From: CAYVQF01 sp964454015
GTDB lineage: Bacteria > Myxococcota_A > Bradymonadia > UBA4248
Direction: 5' to 3'
DNA: 64,000 bases
NCBI GenBank assembly: GCA_964454015.1
Contig: CAYVQF010000009.1
Span: 53,077-117,076, forward strand
Below, piece after piece: positions 41,075 through 50,624 of this stretch (the stretch's first letter is position 1; each line of letters begins with the position of its first letter). The notes beneath the pieces were generated by a model. That model was not told the origin of the DNA and did not search any database. It saw only the letters and a list, made by a program, of their open reading frames with translations. Both the position numbers and the translations under genes were made by a program.

Positions 41075-42694
41075 ATGGCGAAGCAATTGTTGTTCAAAGA
41101 GAACGCTCGTCGGCGCATGTTGAATGGTGTGACGGTACTGGCGAAGACGGTGAAGGTGACCTTGGGTCCCAAGGGCCGCAATGTGATCCTCAATAAGAGC
41201 TTTGGCTCGCCGAAGATCACCAAGGACGGTGTGACCGTAGCCAAGGAGATCGAGGTCGAAGGTCGCTTCGAGAATTTGGGCGTGCAGATGGTGAAGGAAG
41301 TCGCCAGCAAGACGGCAGACGTGGCCGGCGATGGGACGACGACGGCGACGGTGTTGGCTGAGGCCATTTTCCGCGAAGGCGTGCGCTATGTGTCCGCGGG
41401 TCATAACCCGATGGCACTCAAGCGCGGTATCGAGCGTGGTGTGGAGGCGGTGGTTGAGTTTATCAAGGGCCACGCCAAGCAGACGAAGGACGAGCGGGAC
41501 ATTCGCCAGGTCGCGACGATTTCTGCGAACGGCGACGCGACGATTGGCCAGCTCATCGCCGAGGCCATGCGCAAGGTGACCAATGAGGGCGTCATAACGG
41601 TCGAAGAAGCCAAGGGCATGGAGACAGTGCTCGAGGTGGTCGAGGGCATGGAGTTCGACCGCGGCTATCTTTCGCCTTACTTCGTGACCGATCCGGAGCG
41701 GATGGAGTGTGTTCTCGACGAGCCCTACGTGCTGATTTATGAGAAGAAGGTCAGCTCGATGAAGGATCTTCTGCCGGTGCTGGAAGAGGTGCTGCGTGCC
41801 GGTAAGCCGCTGCTGATTCTAGCAGAGGATGTTGAAGGCGAGGCATTGGCGACGCTGGTCGTGAACCGTCTGCGCGGTACGTTGAAGGTTGCTGCGGTCA
41901 AGGCGCCGGGCTTTGGCGATAGGCGCAAGGCGATGTTGCAGGACCTCGCCATTTTGACGGGCGGTCAGGTCATCAGTGAGGATCTGGGTCTGAAGCTGGA
42001 GAACGCGCGTCTGAAGGATCTGGGCAAAGCTCGCCAAATTACGATCACCAAGGACAACACCATCGTTGTGGATGGCCAAGGTAATCCTGATGACATCGCG
42101 GGGCGTTGCAATCAGATCAAGGCGCAGATCGAAGAGACGACGAGCGACTATGATCGTGAGAAGCTGCAGGAGCGCTTGGCGAAGCTTTCTGGTGGCGTGG
42201 CGGTGATCAAGGTGGGTGCCGCGACCGAGGCAGAGATGAAGGAGCGCAAGGATCGCGTGGACGATGCACTGCATGCGACGCGGGCGGCCTTTGAAGAGGG
42301 CGTGATTCCCGGTGGTGGGACGGCTTTCGTGCGTGCTTGCAAGGCGTTGGACGGCCTGGAATGCTCCGTTGAGGAGGCGTTTGGCCTGAGGATCTTGCGT
42401 CGGGCGTTGGAAGAGCCCTTGCGTCAGATCGCCGCCAACGCTGGCCAGGATGGTTCGGTGGTCATCGCCAAGGTGGCCGAGGACAGTAACTTCAATGGCG
42501 GCTACAATGCCGAGACGGATGTCTATGAGGACCTGGTCGAGGCAGGCGTCATCGATCCTGCGAAGGTGGCCCGGGTTGCGTTGCAGAATGCTGCGTCCGT
42601 GGCGGCGTTGATGCTGACGACGGAGGCGTTGATCGTGGAGAAGAAGGACGACGACAAGGACGCGTCGGATAGCATGGAAGACGAAGACTACTAG
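41075..42694 (+). CDS. groEL: Chaperonin GroEL with acidic C-terminus
   Basis: ATP-driven folding chamber. 539 residues with D-G-T-T-T-A-T (ATP-binding) and the apical and equatorial blocks L-G-P-K-G-R-N-V, A-G-H-N-P-M, G-G-G-T-A-F-V-R-A. The chain ends in an acidic stretch, V-E-K-K-D-D-D-K-D...D-S-M-E-D-E-D-Y, in place of the usual Gly-Gly-Met repeats. Starts at ATG 41075, 64 bases after groES. Confidence 0.97.
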   Translation: MAKQLLFKENARRRMLNGVTVLAKTVKVTLGPKGRNVILNKSFGSPKITKDGVTVAKEIEVEGRFENLGVQMVKEVASKTADVAGDGTTTATVLAEAIFREGVRYVSAGHNPMALKRGIERGVEAVVEFIKGHAKQTKDERDIRQVATISANGDATIGQLIAEAMRKVTNEGVITVEEAKGMETVLEVVEGMEFDRGYLSPYFVTDPERMECVLDEPYVLIYEKKVSSMKDLLPVLEEVLRAGKPLLILAEDVEGEALATLVVNRLRGTLKVAAVKAPGFGDRRKAMLQDLAILTGGQVISEDLGLKLENARLKDLGKARQITITKDNTIVVDGQGNPDDIAGRCNQIKAQIEETTSDYDREKLQERLAKLSGGVAVIKVGAATEAEMKERKDRVDDALHATRAAFEEGVIPGGGTAFVRACKALDGLECSVEEAFGLRILRRALEEPLRQIAANAGQDGSVVIAKVAEDSNFNGGYNAETDVYEDLVEAGVIDPAKVARVALQNAASVAALMLTTEALIVEKKDDDKDASDSMEDEDY

Positions 42695-42742
42695 TGGCGG
42701 GATGTGTGGGGCGTGTTCGCCCCACGTTGGTAGCCATCGCTC

Positions 42743-42789
42743 AAAAACCAAAGGCCGGCGCCCATGAGGGCGCCGGCCTTTGGTTTTTT
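42743..42789. terminator. Bidirectional terminator between groEL and the response regulator
   Basis: A perfect 21-bp inverted repeat (42743-42763 and 42768-42788) with a 4-base loop, with A and T runs at its two ends. It serves groEL on the + strand and the convergent response-regulator gene on the - strand. Confidence 0.95.
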
Positions 42790-42807
42790 GGTGTCAAGGC
42801 GCTGGGT

Positions 42808-43728
42808 TCAGCTTTGACCGAGGTGTTTCTTGACGCTGCTGTCCACCCAGCGTTGGAGCTGCGGTGCGACCTCTTTGGTGAGGAGCTCCCGGAGTACGGC
42901 GCGAACGATGCCGGGGAGCAATTCCTTAACGGCGCTCTGTACCTCGGCGCGCAGGAAGGCTTCATCGATGGCCGGTGCAGGAGGCGCCGCCGCAGCTACC
43001 GCCCTTGGGCCGATGGAGGGCAGGGGCGATTGCGGGGTGGGCGCTGATTGCGTTTGTTGTACCGGTGCTTGTGCAGGCTGGCTTGGGGCACGTTGGCCAT
43101 AGGGTTGGGCCGGGTTGAGGCCCGAGCCGCGTGCAGGGGCTGGTGGCGGCTGACTTGGTGCGGCCGGTGCTCCTTGCCCCTGGGAGCCAGGGAAGGTGAA
43201 ACGCTTCTGCGGGGCGGCTTGTGGCGCTGGTGGCGCCGGCCGTCCAGGGAACTGAAAGCGCGAGGCCTGGGCCTCCGCTTCGGCAGGCTCGGGTTCGGGT
43301 GTAGGTGCGGGCGCAGGAGGCGGCGGAGCCGCCTGCGCTAGAGAGCGGACGTTACCCGCTGTGGCGGCGGCGATGAGGTCTTGGGCCTTGGTGATGAAGT
43401 CGTCTGAGCGAAAAGGCTTGTTGATGGTGGCGTCTGCGCCGACGGCTTGCGCTTTGCCTTCATCGAAGCTGGCGAAGCCCCCACCCATCATGAGCACGGC
43501 GACGCTTGCTGTGCTGGGCGAGGATTTGATGGTGCGACAGAGCTCGTAAGCGTCCATGTCGGGAAGGGTGTAATCGAGGACGAGAAGCTGGGGCTGCTGT
43601 TCGTTCACGAGGCGGAGGGTGTCGTCGCCGGCATCAGCGGCGATGACGGTGTGTCCGCTTCCTTTGAACATCCATTCACACACGGTCTGAATGGTTTTGC
43701 TATCTTCCGCAACTAGAACCTTAGCCAT
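42808..43728 (-). CDS. Response regulator with Pro/Gln-rich linker and C-terminal helix
   Basis: 306 residues. The N-terminal receiver has the acidic pocket (E8, D9), phospho-acceptor D52 and K104. A long low-complexity Pro/Ala/Gln linker (about 130-250) follows. The C-terminal 50 residues form an amphipathic helix (AEVQSAVKELLPGIVRAVLR) and end in a Lys-rich stretch. There is no DNA-binding or enzymatic output domain, so the helix may be the output, by protein-protein contact, as in Myxococcota proteins such as FrzS. ATG 43728 has AAGGG upstream. Confidence 0.75.
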   Translation of the reverse strand: MAKVLVAEDSKTIQTVCEWMFKGSGHTVIAADAGDDTLRLVNEQQPQLLVLDYTLPDMDAYELCRTIKSSPSTASVAVLMMGGGFASFDEGKAQAVGADATINKPFRSDDFITKAQDLIAAATAGNVRSLAQAAPPPPAPAPTPEPEPAEAEAQASRFQFPGRPAPPAPQAAPQKRFTFPGSQGQGAPAAPSQPPPAPARGSGLNPAQPYGQRAPSQPAQAPVQQTQSAPTPQSPLPSIGPRAVAAAAPPAPAIDEAFLRAEVQSAVKELLPGIVRAVLRELLTKEVAPQLQRWVDSSVKKHLGQS

Positions 43729-44006
43729 GTTGTTCAATCCCTTGGTGCGCGACGGAAGTCAGGTTTGTGTCGTTCAGATGCCGGTGCATATCATTCGCGG
43801 CGCGCTGCGATGGCAGTAGCTGTCATGACCTCATCTCTCCCCTATGATAAGGATAGCAAGATAAGGCAGGGCCAATGCGTTGCTAGCATGAGGGGTGGGT
43901 TGCGTCAAGGCGAAGTGGTGGGAGTTGTGCTGGGTAGGGTTGGCGTTTCGAGGTGCTGTGGGGGTCGTCCGGCGCTGCTGGGAGGGCTCTCTCGGTGGTA
44001 GGCGTG

Positions 44007-44570
44007 TCATGGGCTGCTGGGTGTGAGTGGGGTTTGCGTGAGAGGCAGAGAGGAGGCGAAGGTGTCAGTGTCTCGGCGGGTGATGGTCTCGGCGGCGACC
44101 AAGGATTGCCAGTAAATGTGGATGTCTTGTTCAGCATAGGCCGCGGCAGAGCCTGACAACAGGACGAGGTTCAGCGAAGTGAGGGGGCAAGCGCTGTGAA
44201 CAGACCACTGCGGCACCGTGGCTGCTTCTGGATTCACGACCAAGGCGAAGAGCGCATCTCCTTGGTCGAGCTCCAGGCTTTGCGCGTCACCCGCGAGATC
44301 CAAGTGGACGCGACAGGATGCCGGTAGGTGGACGGAGAAGAAGAAGAGCCCACCGAGATCGTGCAGATCAGCGAAATCCTCGGCGGGGATGGTGCCGCGA
44401 GCGTCGTTGGCGGGGTCAGTGGCGCAGGTGGTGAGCCAGGTGACGCCGCTGCGGGCGTTGTCGCGCATGGGTTGTTCTTCAGCCTGGAGGATAGGGCAGG
44501 CCAGCAATACCGACATGGCGACGAGTGCCGTGGTTGCGCGGTGGGCGGGACAGGGGGGCAGCGCTTTCAT
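44007..44570 (-). CDS. Small secreted protein, unknown
   Basis: 187 residues from ATG 44570. The start has a signal peptide (M-K-A-L-P-P-C-P... then ALVAMSVLLACPILQAE), cleavage near LQA-E. The mature part has four or more cysteines and a beta-rich pattern (LFFFSVHLPASCRVHLDL, then ALFALVVNPEAATVPQWSV). No family recognised. Longer starts exist, back to 44864, but lack a signal peptide. Another frame on the + strand overlaps. The choice rests on the signal peptide. Confidence 0.5.
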   Translation of the reverse strand: MKALPPCPAHRATTALVAMSVLLACPILQAEEQPMRDNARSGVTWLTTCATDPANDARGTIPAEDFADLHDLGGLFFFSVHLPASCRVHLDLAGDAQSLELDQGDALFALVVNPEAATVPQWSVHSACPLTSLNLVLLSGSAAAYAEQDIHIYWQSLVAAETITRRDTDTFASSLPLTQTPLTPSSP

Positions 44571-44896
44571 GAGTAGAGACCCATCCGGTGGGTGGGGGAG
44601 GAGCGCCGAAATGGCGCCTCCTTCAGCCCAAGAATTGGCCGAAATCGTGAATGGGGCAAAAAGCAAGAGATCGTGTGAGGCCCAGGGGTCCTGGAAAACG
44701 AGGCAATCGATTGACCGGGCGCTGGGGTCGCGACTAAGATGAGTCCCGATGACTGAGGTCCGGCCAGCGGCGACACCTTGCGGTGGCTCAGCCCAAGTAG
44801 GCGTGTTAGCGTGTGCGCCGAGATGGCAGTCGTCGGTGGACGACTGATAACGGTGAGGGTTCATGCGCGCAGATGTGCGCAGCGTTGGGGAAAGCG
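44571..44896. other. Divergent intergenic region with candidate promoter
   Basis: 326 bases between the secreted protein and the anchor-domain lipoprotein. On the + strand TTGACC (44711-44716), an 18-base spacer and TAAGAT (44735-44740) form a candidate promoter about 150 bases before the lipoprotein ATG. No gene was recognised in this gap. Confidence 0.4.
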
Positions 44897-46948
44897 ATGA
44901 GAGCGACGACTGCAGGACGTGAATGGTGGCGCTGGGGAGTGGTTTTTTGTGGGGTGCTTTTTTTGCAGCCGTTGGCTTGTGACGATGGAGGCCAGATCAG
45001 CGAGGGCAAGAGTCCCAAGATCGTGGTGGAGCGCGAGTCGCTCTCGTTCAGCGTGGTTCAGTTGGGTCAGGAGCAAGAGCAGATCATCGAGATCCGCAAC
45101 ATGGGCGACGCCGAGCTGCAGATCTCTGAGATGCAGTTGAGTGGCCGTGGGACGGAGGCGCTGAAGATTCTGGTAGATGGGGCGAATTACACGGGATCGC
45201 GCATTCGCTTGGATCCATTGGAGCAGAGTGACGGAAAATCGTCGATGATGCTGGGCATCCAGTATAGGCCGACGCAGGTGGGCGATGTGGACGCCGTGTT
45301 GACCATCCGGAGCAATGATCCTTTGAACCAAGAGGAGAGGGTACGGATCACGGCGCTGGAGATCGGACCGCGGGTGCAGATTTCGCCGAAGCCGATTGTC
45401 TTTGGTCAAGTCGATGGCGGTGAAGTGAAGGCAGTGGACGTGACCATCACCAATGTTGGTGCGGCACCGCTGACGCTGGTCAACATTTCGCTGACCGGTT
45501 CCGATGATTTTTCGGTCGAGGCTGGGACCCGGGAGAACATTCCGTTCCCCGACCGCAGTTTTGAGCCACAGGACGGCTTCTCTTTCAAGATCATTTACGC
45601 GCCGGAGATGAAGGGCCCCGATATGGGTTCGCTGACGGTGAAGTACCGCTTTGGAGCGGGCGAGCGGACGGAGAACGCCCAGATCAGCGCCAACGGAGAT
45701 GAGCCTTGCGTGCGGATAACGCCTCAAGATAGTATTGATTTTGGCCAGTCGATCATTGGCAAGACGGCGACCAAGCAGGTGAGCATCGAGAACTGCGGTA
45801 CGTCGAACTTGGTGGTGCAAAGTGTGGCCTTGGCGAGCGGCAGTGATCCGACTTTTGCCCTTGCCTTTTTGCCGACGGAGCTGGCCAACGGGCTTCCGGT
45901 CAATCTGGCCGAGGGATCGAGCCGCGGCTTCCAGGTCACCTATGCCCCCACGGCGGAGAAGGCGGCGCAAGGTGAGCTGGTGATTCAAACGGACGCCAAG
46001 GCGCCCAGCGACGAGATTCGGATGCCCATCTTTGGCATTGGGACACTGAACACCTGCCCGACGGCGCGGGCCAAAGCGCGGGTGCGCAACTCAGGCATGG
46101 CGTGGTCAGACAATGTGGCGGCCGAGCCCATCGATTATTTGCAGTTGAGCGCTGCTGACTCCAGCGATGACGATGGCGATCAGATCATCGAGTACCGTTG
46201 GAGTCTGGTGAAGGCCCCTGAGGGGTTCTCCGTGGGGTTCGACCCGAGCAACCGCACGGTGGAGACGCAGATCCAGTTGGCGATGGTGGGCGATTATGTC
46301 ATCGAGTTGACCGTGACGGACCAGCACGGCTTGGTCTCTTGTGAGCCGGCCCGCATCCAAGCGCGGACGCGCTCAGACAAGAGCTTCGTCGTGGAGCTGA
46401 CCTGGCGCACGCCAAGTGACCCGGATGAGACCGACACTTGTACCGGTTGTGGGACCGACCTGGACCTGCACATGATACGCCCGGGGGGGATGTTCGATGA
46501 CAAGGTGGGTGGTTCAGATTGCCATTTCCGGACGATGAATCCGATGTGGGGCGATCCTGCCAACCTGGATGACAACCCCCACTTGGATCGGGACGATGCC
46601 GATGGCGGTGGCCCGGAGCAGATCAACATCAAGTCCCCGGCGCGCACGGATGGTGTCGGCCCCGGTTCCTACACGGCGCCCTACGAGATCGGCGTTTATT
46701 ATTACGATGACCACGGTTTTGAGCCGCCGGTGTGGGCGACGGTGCGGGTCTACTTGAATGGTGATGATGTGCCGACCCATGTGTTGCCCTCGGTCGCGTC
46801 AGGCCATGAGCAAGCCATGCGGATGGTGTTGGCCGATCCCATCGGCGGTCGCGGTCATTTCTGGCACGTTGGCGAGCTTTTCTGGACGGAGACGGGGAGC
46901 TTCGTCGAGACGGATCCTGCGACCCAACCCAGGATTGGCTTCCCCTGA
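44897..46948 (+). CDS. Lipoprotein with choice-of-anchor D repeats and a PKD-like domain
   Basis: 683 residues. ATG 44897 (GGGGAAAG upstream) opens a signal peptide ending QPLAC (Cys 28). Three ASPM/SPD-2/Hydin-like immunoglobulin folds follow (about 40-150, 155-265, 270-385), each with the N-x-G or C-G-x-x-x-L pattern. A PKD-like domain (about 395-490) holds a D-x-D-D-x-D-G-D calcium loop (DSSDDDGDQ). The last third has paired Cys and Asp-rich loops (CTGCGTDLDLHM, DDNPHLDRDDADGG). Probably a surface adhesin or scaffold. It stands before the MoxR/vWA genes on the same strand. Confidence 0.75.
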   Translation: MRATTAGREWWRWGVVFCGVLFLQPLACDDGGQISEGKSPKIVVERESLSFSVVQLGQEQEQIIEIRNMGDAELQISEMQLSGRGTEALKILVDGANYTGSRIRLDPLEQSDGKSSMMLGIQYRPTQVGDVDAVLTIRSNDPLNQEERVRITALEIGPRVQISPKPIVFGQVDGGEVKAVDVTITNVGAAPLTLVNISLTGSDDFSVEAGTRENIPFPDRSFEPQDGFSFKIIYAPEMKGPDMGSLTVKYRFGAGERTENAQISANGDEPCVRITPQDSIDFGQSIIGKTATKQVSIENCGTSNLVVQSVALASGSDPTFALAFLPTELANGLPVNLAEGSSRGFQVTYAPTAEKAAQGELVIQTDAKAPSDEIRMPIFGIGTLNTCPTARAKARVRNSGMAWSDNVAAEPIDYLQLSAADSSDDDGDQIIEYRWSLVKAPEGFSVGFDPSNRTVETQIQLAMVGDYVIELTVTDQHGLVSCEPARIQARTRSDKSFVVELTWRTPSDPDETDTCTGCGTDLDLHMIRPGGMFDDKVGGSDCHFRTMNPMWGDPANLDDNPHLDRDDADGGGPEQINIKSPARTDGVGPGSYTAPYEIGVYYYDDHGFEPPVWATVRVYLNGDDVPTHVLPSVASGHEQAMRMVLADPIGGRGHFWHVGELFWTETGSFVETDPATQPRIGFP

Positions 46949-47226
46949 TTTGGGGGGGCGTATTGACGTGCTCTTCGGGGGAGAGGGGGCTTACGCCTCA
47001 GGGACGTGGTGGCCCATAGATGGCGCCGGGGAGCTTGAGGCGTGCCGCTGTGGTTGCGGCGACGCGTGAGCTGTAAGACTTAGATCCAAAAGCCGTTGAA
47101 GGCAGTTGTAGCGATGTGGACGCCTTGCTGCCCTTGGACGGGTGGCGCGACGTCGATGTCAGCCGTATGATGTTTGGACTCAGAGGTCTCACCGTTGGGG
47201 CGTGCCTTTGTCATCGAGTATGTAAC

Positions 47227-49488
47227 ATGAACCATTTAGCGCGCATAGAGAGGGTGATTCGCCGTGGCCAGCGGAGAATGCGGTGGCAGGCGATGCTCAA
47301 TGCTTTTACCCTCGCTGGGGCGCTGGGCCTGTTTGCGGCGACCTTGGTGCTCGCCACTTGGAAGATGGGCTGGCTGACGGGGCACGTCGAGCTTGCTTTT
47401 TGGCTGTGTGGTCTCTTGCCCTTGGCGGGGCTGCTTTGGGGGGCGTTGAAGCGGATTGATCCCGTCGCGGTGGCGGCGGCGATCGATGACGCCAACGCTT
47501 TCTCTGATCGCCTGGGCAGCGCCTATGAGTTTGCGCGCGATCCCGAGGCGACACCTTTCATGTTGGCTCAGGTCGAGGATACGGTGGCGCGTCTCGATGG
47601 GGTCGATGCGCGCTTGGCGCACCGCATGCGCAGGCCTCCCGATCTGTGGGCGGTGGGCATCTTTGGCTGTGCGTTGGCTTTGATGGTGTGGGTGAATTTC
47701 CCTGAGAAGGTGAGGGTCGAGGCGAGCACGCAGCCGCAGGTCGCGCCTGTAGTGGAGGATGACCCGCGCACGTACCGGACCAATATCGAGTCGGGCATGG
47801 CCGCTTTTCGCCAAGACCAGGTGGAAGAAATCATCCGCCTGGCTGAAGAGGCTGGCGATGCGAGCGCGAAGGCCATGGCTGAGGAGCTGCGGACCCTGCT
47901 GGAGGAGGATCAGCGCGGGGAGGTGACCCCCGAGGCCTTTAATCAGCGTCTGGAGGCGATCGCCCAGAAGCTGGTGTCGAACTGTCAAAGCGTTGACTTT
48001 GGAGCGCTGGTGCGGGACCTCGAGGCCTTGAGCCCGCGCTTTGCCGAAGCGACTTTCGTGGCGCCGCTGCGGGCGCTGGTGGATGCGAAGAAGTTCGGAG
48101 AGGCCGCCAATAAGCTCGATGAGCTCGGCGAGGTCGTGGTGGATTCACAGGCCCTGGCGCCTGGACTGACGCGTCAGGGTTTTTATCAGCGTCTCGACAC
48201 CATCCGCGAGCAACGGCTGCTGTGCAAAGCGACTGAGCTGGACAAGTTCGAAGAGGCGCTGAAGGCGGCTGCAGCGGAGTTACAGCAGGACCCCCTCACG
48301 CGGCCGCTCGCCGAGGCCATCCAGAAGGGTGAGTTTGAGGAGGCAGCGCAACTCATGGCGGATCTGGCCAAGCAGATTGCCGAAGGGAACATGGATTCCA
48401 AACGGCTGGAGTCCTTGGCCAAGCTCATGGAGAAGTTCGCCGACAAGCTCGATCTGCGTGATCCGCGCTGGAAAAAGGAGTTCGAGAAGCACAAGAACAC
48501 CCTGCAGCAACTCGAAAAGAAACTCGAGAAGCAAGGGAAGTTGTCGGCCAAAGACCAACGGCTTCTGGATGACACGAAGCGGAATCTCGAGCGGATGCAG
48601 CGCGAGCAGGAAAAGGACGCGCGTGGGGAATCGGGGCGGCGGCTGGAGCGGATGGAGAAGCTCTCCCGTGAGACCGCCGACGAGATTCGCAAAGAGGCTG
48701 AGCAACAGTCCGGGAAAGGGGGAAAGGAGAAGGAGCAGGGTCAGCAGGGTCAGCAGGGTCAGCAGGGCCAGCAGGGTCAGCAGGGTCAGCAGGGTCAGCA
48801 GGGTCAGCAGGGCCAGCAGGGCCAGCAGGGCCAGCAGGGCCAGCAGGGCCAGCAGGGCCAGCAGGGTCAGCAGGGTCAGCAGGATGGCCAAGATGGGCAA
48901 GGTGACGGTCGTAGCGCAGCGGAGCAGGCTCTCGACGAACTGCGCAAGTTGGACCAGGACAAGAAAGGCCAGCAGGCGGAGGATGATTTGCGGCGGGCCA
49001 CGGAGCGTTTGCAAGAGGACGCCAAGCGCAGTCAGGGGAGTGAAAAGGGCGGCAAGGGTTTGGGGGAGGATGAGCGCGCCAACAAGATCGACGATTATTT
49101 GCAGCGGGCCAAGGGGCAAGCGCCGCCAGAGGATGCCTCAGGCCAGGGGAGTGGCCAGCAGGGCAGCGGGAAGCAAGGTGGTGATGGTAAGGAGAGCGGG
49201 GGGGCCGAGGCGGGAAAAGGACATAGCGATGGCTTGGGTGAGGCGACGGCGGACTTGCCGAGTCGGCGTGAGGATACCAAGGTGAGTGGCCAGAAGGGCG
49301 CCGGGCCGAGCCGGGCAGAGACCGTCAAGAAGGCGAGTCAGAGTGGTTTTGCGAATCAGCACTACCGCGACGTTTACGCTGACTATGAGAAGGCGGTTGA
49401 GGACGTGTTGGAGCAGGAGAAGGTCCCACCGGGCTACCGGCACTACGTGCAGCGTTATTTTGATTTCATCCGCCCCCAGAACCAGTAA
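47227..49488 (+). CDS. DUF4175-like membrane protein with coiled coil and Gly-Gln-Gln repeats
   Basis: 753 residues. Three membrane segments (about 20-43, 52-72, 141-159) are followed by a long charged helical region. Residues 505-552 are 16 perfect Gly-Gln-Gln repeats, then a Gly/Ser/Lys-rich stretch and a conserved-looking C-terminus (YRDVYADYEKAVEDVLEQE, then YRHYVQRYFDFI). The family assignment rests on position and layout: proteins of this type sit before moxR and the DUF58/vWA genes. ATG 47227 gives the family-like start MNHLARIERVIRR. Earlier starts give non-matching residues. Possibly a membrane scaffold for the MoxR-vWA machine. Confidence 0.65.
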   Translation: MNHLARIERVIRRGQRRMRWQAMLNAFTLAGALGLFAATLVLATWKMGWLTGHVELAFWLCGLLPLAGLLWGALKRIDPVAVAAAIDDANAFSDRLGSAYEFARDPEATPFMLAQVEDTVARLDGVDARLAHRMRRPPDLWAVGIFGCALALMVWVNFPEKVRVEASTQPQVAPVVEDDPRTYRTNIESGMAAFRQDQVEEIIRLAEEAGDASAKAMAEELRTLLEEDQRGEVTPEAFNQRLEAIAQKLVSNCQSVDFGALVRDLEALSPRFAEATFVAPLRALVDAKKFGEAANKLDELGEVVVDSQALAPGLTRQGFYQRLDTIREQRLLCKATELDKFEEALKAAAAELQQDPLTRPLAEAIQKGEFEEAAQLMADLAKQIAEGNMDSKRLESLAKLMEKFADKLDLRDPRWKKEFEKHKNTLQQLEKKLEKQGKLSAKDQRLLDDTKRNLERMQREQEKDARGESGRRLERMEKLSRETADEIRKEAEQQSGKGGKEKEQGQQGQQGQQGQQGQQGQQGQQGQQGQQGQQGQQGQQGQQGQQGQQGQQDGQDGQGDGRSAAEQALDELRKLDQDKKGQQAEDDLRRATERLQEDAKRSQGSEKGGKGLGEDERANKIDDYLQRAKGQAPPEDASGQGSGQQGSGKQGGDGKESGGAEAGKGHSDGLGEATADLPSRREDTKVSGQKGAGPSRAETVKKASQSGFANQHYRDVYADYEKAVEDVLEQEKVPPGYRHYVQRYFDFIRPQNQ
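48739..48882 (+). repeat. Sixteen tandem 9-base repeats coding Gly-Gln-Gln
   Basis: GGY-CAG-CAG occurs 16 times with no interruption (144 bases). Only the third base of the Gly codon varies, with runs of GGT and GGC (units 9-14 are GGC), which suggests block duplication. Length changes by slippage would keep the reading frame. Confidence 0.97.
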
Positions 49489-49515
49489 AGGCGTGAGCCT
49501 CGTAGTGGAGAAACC

Positions 49516-50598
49516 ATGGCTGAGCAGAAGAAGGGAAGAGAGGGTCGCGAAGCGCAGGCAGGCGTTGTGGCAGAAGGCGAGGCGCCGCCGGTAGGGGGTC
49601 GCGGTGGTGCGCCGATCGCTGAGCGGGTGGCTGCTTTTGGGCGCGACGTGGCGGCCCTGAGTGCCGAAGTGGGCAAGATGATTGTGGGGCACCAGGAGAT
49701 CGTCGAGGGGGTGATCATCTGTTTGTTGGCCGATGGGCAGGTGCTGCTGGAAGGTGTGCCTGGGCTAGGCAAGACGATGTTGGTGCGGACGCTGGCCGAG
49801 GCGCTGGACTGCAAGTTCAGCCGGGTTCAGTTCACGCCGGACATGATGCCGAGCGACATTCTTGGGACGAACATGATCGTCGAGGACGATAAGGGTGGAA
49901 AGCACTTCGAGTTTCAGCGGGGTCCGATTTTTACCAATATTTTGTTGGCCGATGAGGTGAACCGTGCCACGCCCAAGACGCAGGCAGCGTTGCTGGAGGC
50001 CATGCAAGAGAAGAGCGTGACGATTGGGAACACGACCTACAAGCTCGAGGCGCCCTTTTTTGTGTTGGCGACCCAGAACCCGTTGGAAATGGAGGGGACC
50101 TATCCTTTGCCGGAGGCCCAGCTCGACCGTTTCTTGTTCAAGTTGAATGTGAAGTTTCCCAGCCGCGAGGACTTGCACGTGATCATGGAGCGGACCACGT
50201 CGCGGGATGTGCCCACGGTAAAGCGCGCGATGACGCAGGCCCAGGTGTTGGAGTTGCGCGAGCTCGCGCGCGAGGTTCCGGTGGCGCGGCATGTGATGGA
50301 CTATGCGTTGAAGATGGTCCAGGCGACCCATCCGGATCTGCCGGAGGCGCCCGAGGTGACGCGTCGTTTCGTGCGTTTTGGTTCGAGTCCGCGTGGGGCG
50401 CAGTCGATCATCATGGCCGCCAAGATCAAGGCGTTGATGGCGGGACGCTTCAATGTGGCCGCGGAGGATATCCGTTTCGTGGCGCTGCCGGCGTTGCGCC
50501 ACCGGATCATTCTGAATTTCGAGGGAGAAGCGGAGGGCGTGCAGACCGACGACATTTTGCAGGAGATTGTGAAGAAAACCGCTGAGACCAAAGCTTAG
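49516..50598 (+). CDS. MoxR-family AAA+ ATPase
   Basis: 360 residues. Walker A is GVPGLGKT (80-87) and Walker B L-L-A-D-E-V-N-R (143-150), with the MoxR-specific N-R-A-x-P-K-T-Q-A-A-L-L-E-A-M-Q-E and N-P-L-E-M-E-G-T-Y-P-L-P-E-A-Q-L-D-R-F segments. MoxR ATPases act as chaperones that activate or assemble partner proteins, often vWA proteins encoded next door, as here. The N-terminal 45 residues are an extra charged extension. ATG 49516 after GTGGAG. Confidence 0.95.
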   Translation: MAEQKKGREGREAQAGVVAEGEAPPVGGRGGAPIAERVAAFGRDVAALSAEVGKMIVGHQEIVEGVIICLLADGQVLLEGVPGLGKTMLVRTLAEALDCKFSRVQFTPDMMPSDILGTNMIVEDDKGGKHFEFQRGPIFTNILLADEVNRATPKTQAALLEAMQEKSVTIGNTTYKLEAPFFVLATQNPLEMEGTYPLPEAQLDRFLFKLNVKFPSREDLHVIMERTTSRDVPTVKRAMTQAQVLELRELAREVPVARHVMDYALKMVQATHPDLPEAPEVTRRFVRFGSSPRGAQSIIMAAKIKALMAGRFNVAAEDIRFVALPALRHRIILNFEGEAEGVQTDDILQEIVKKTAETKA

Positions 50599-50624
50599 CC
50601 TGGACCAGAGGGTGAAGGATCGCT

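Noticed and set aside
44218..44742. Open frame on the + strand opposite the small secreted protein
   Set aside because: No signal peptide or family. The - strand frame has a plausible signal peptide, though the choice is not certain.
48280..49119. Leu-rich open frame on the - strand opposite the Gly-Gln-Gln repeats
   Set aside because: The 9-base repeat read on the other strand is stop-free and gives Leu-Leu-Thr/Ala repeats. It is a by-product of the repeat.
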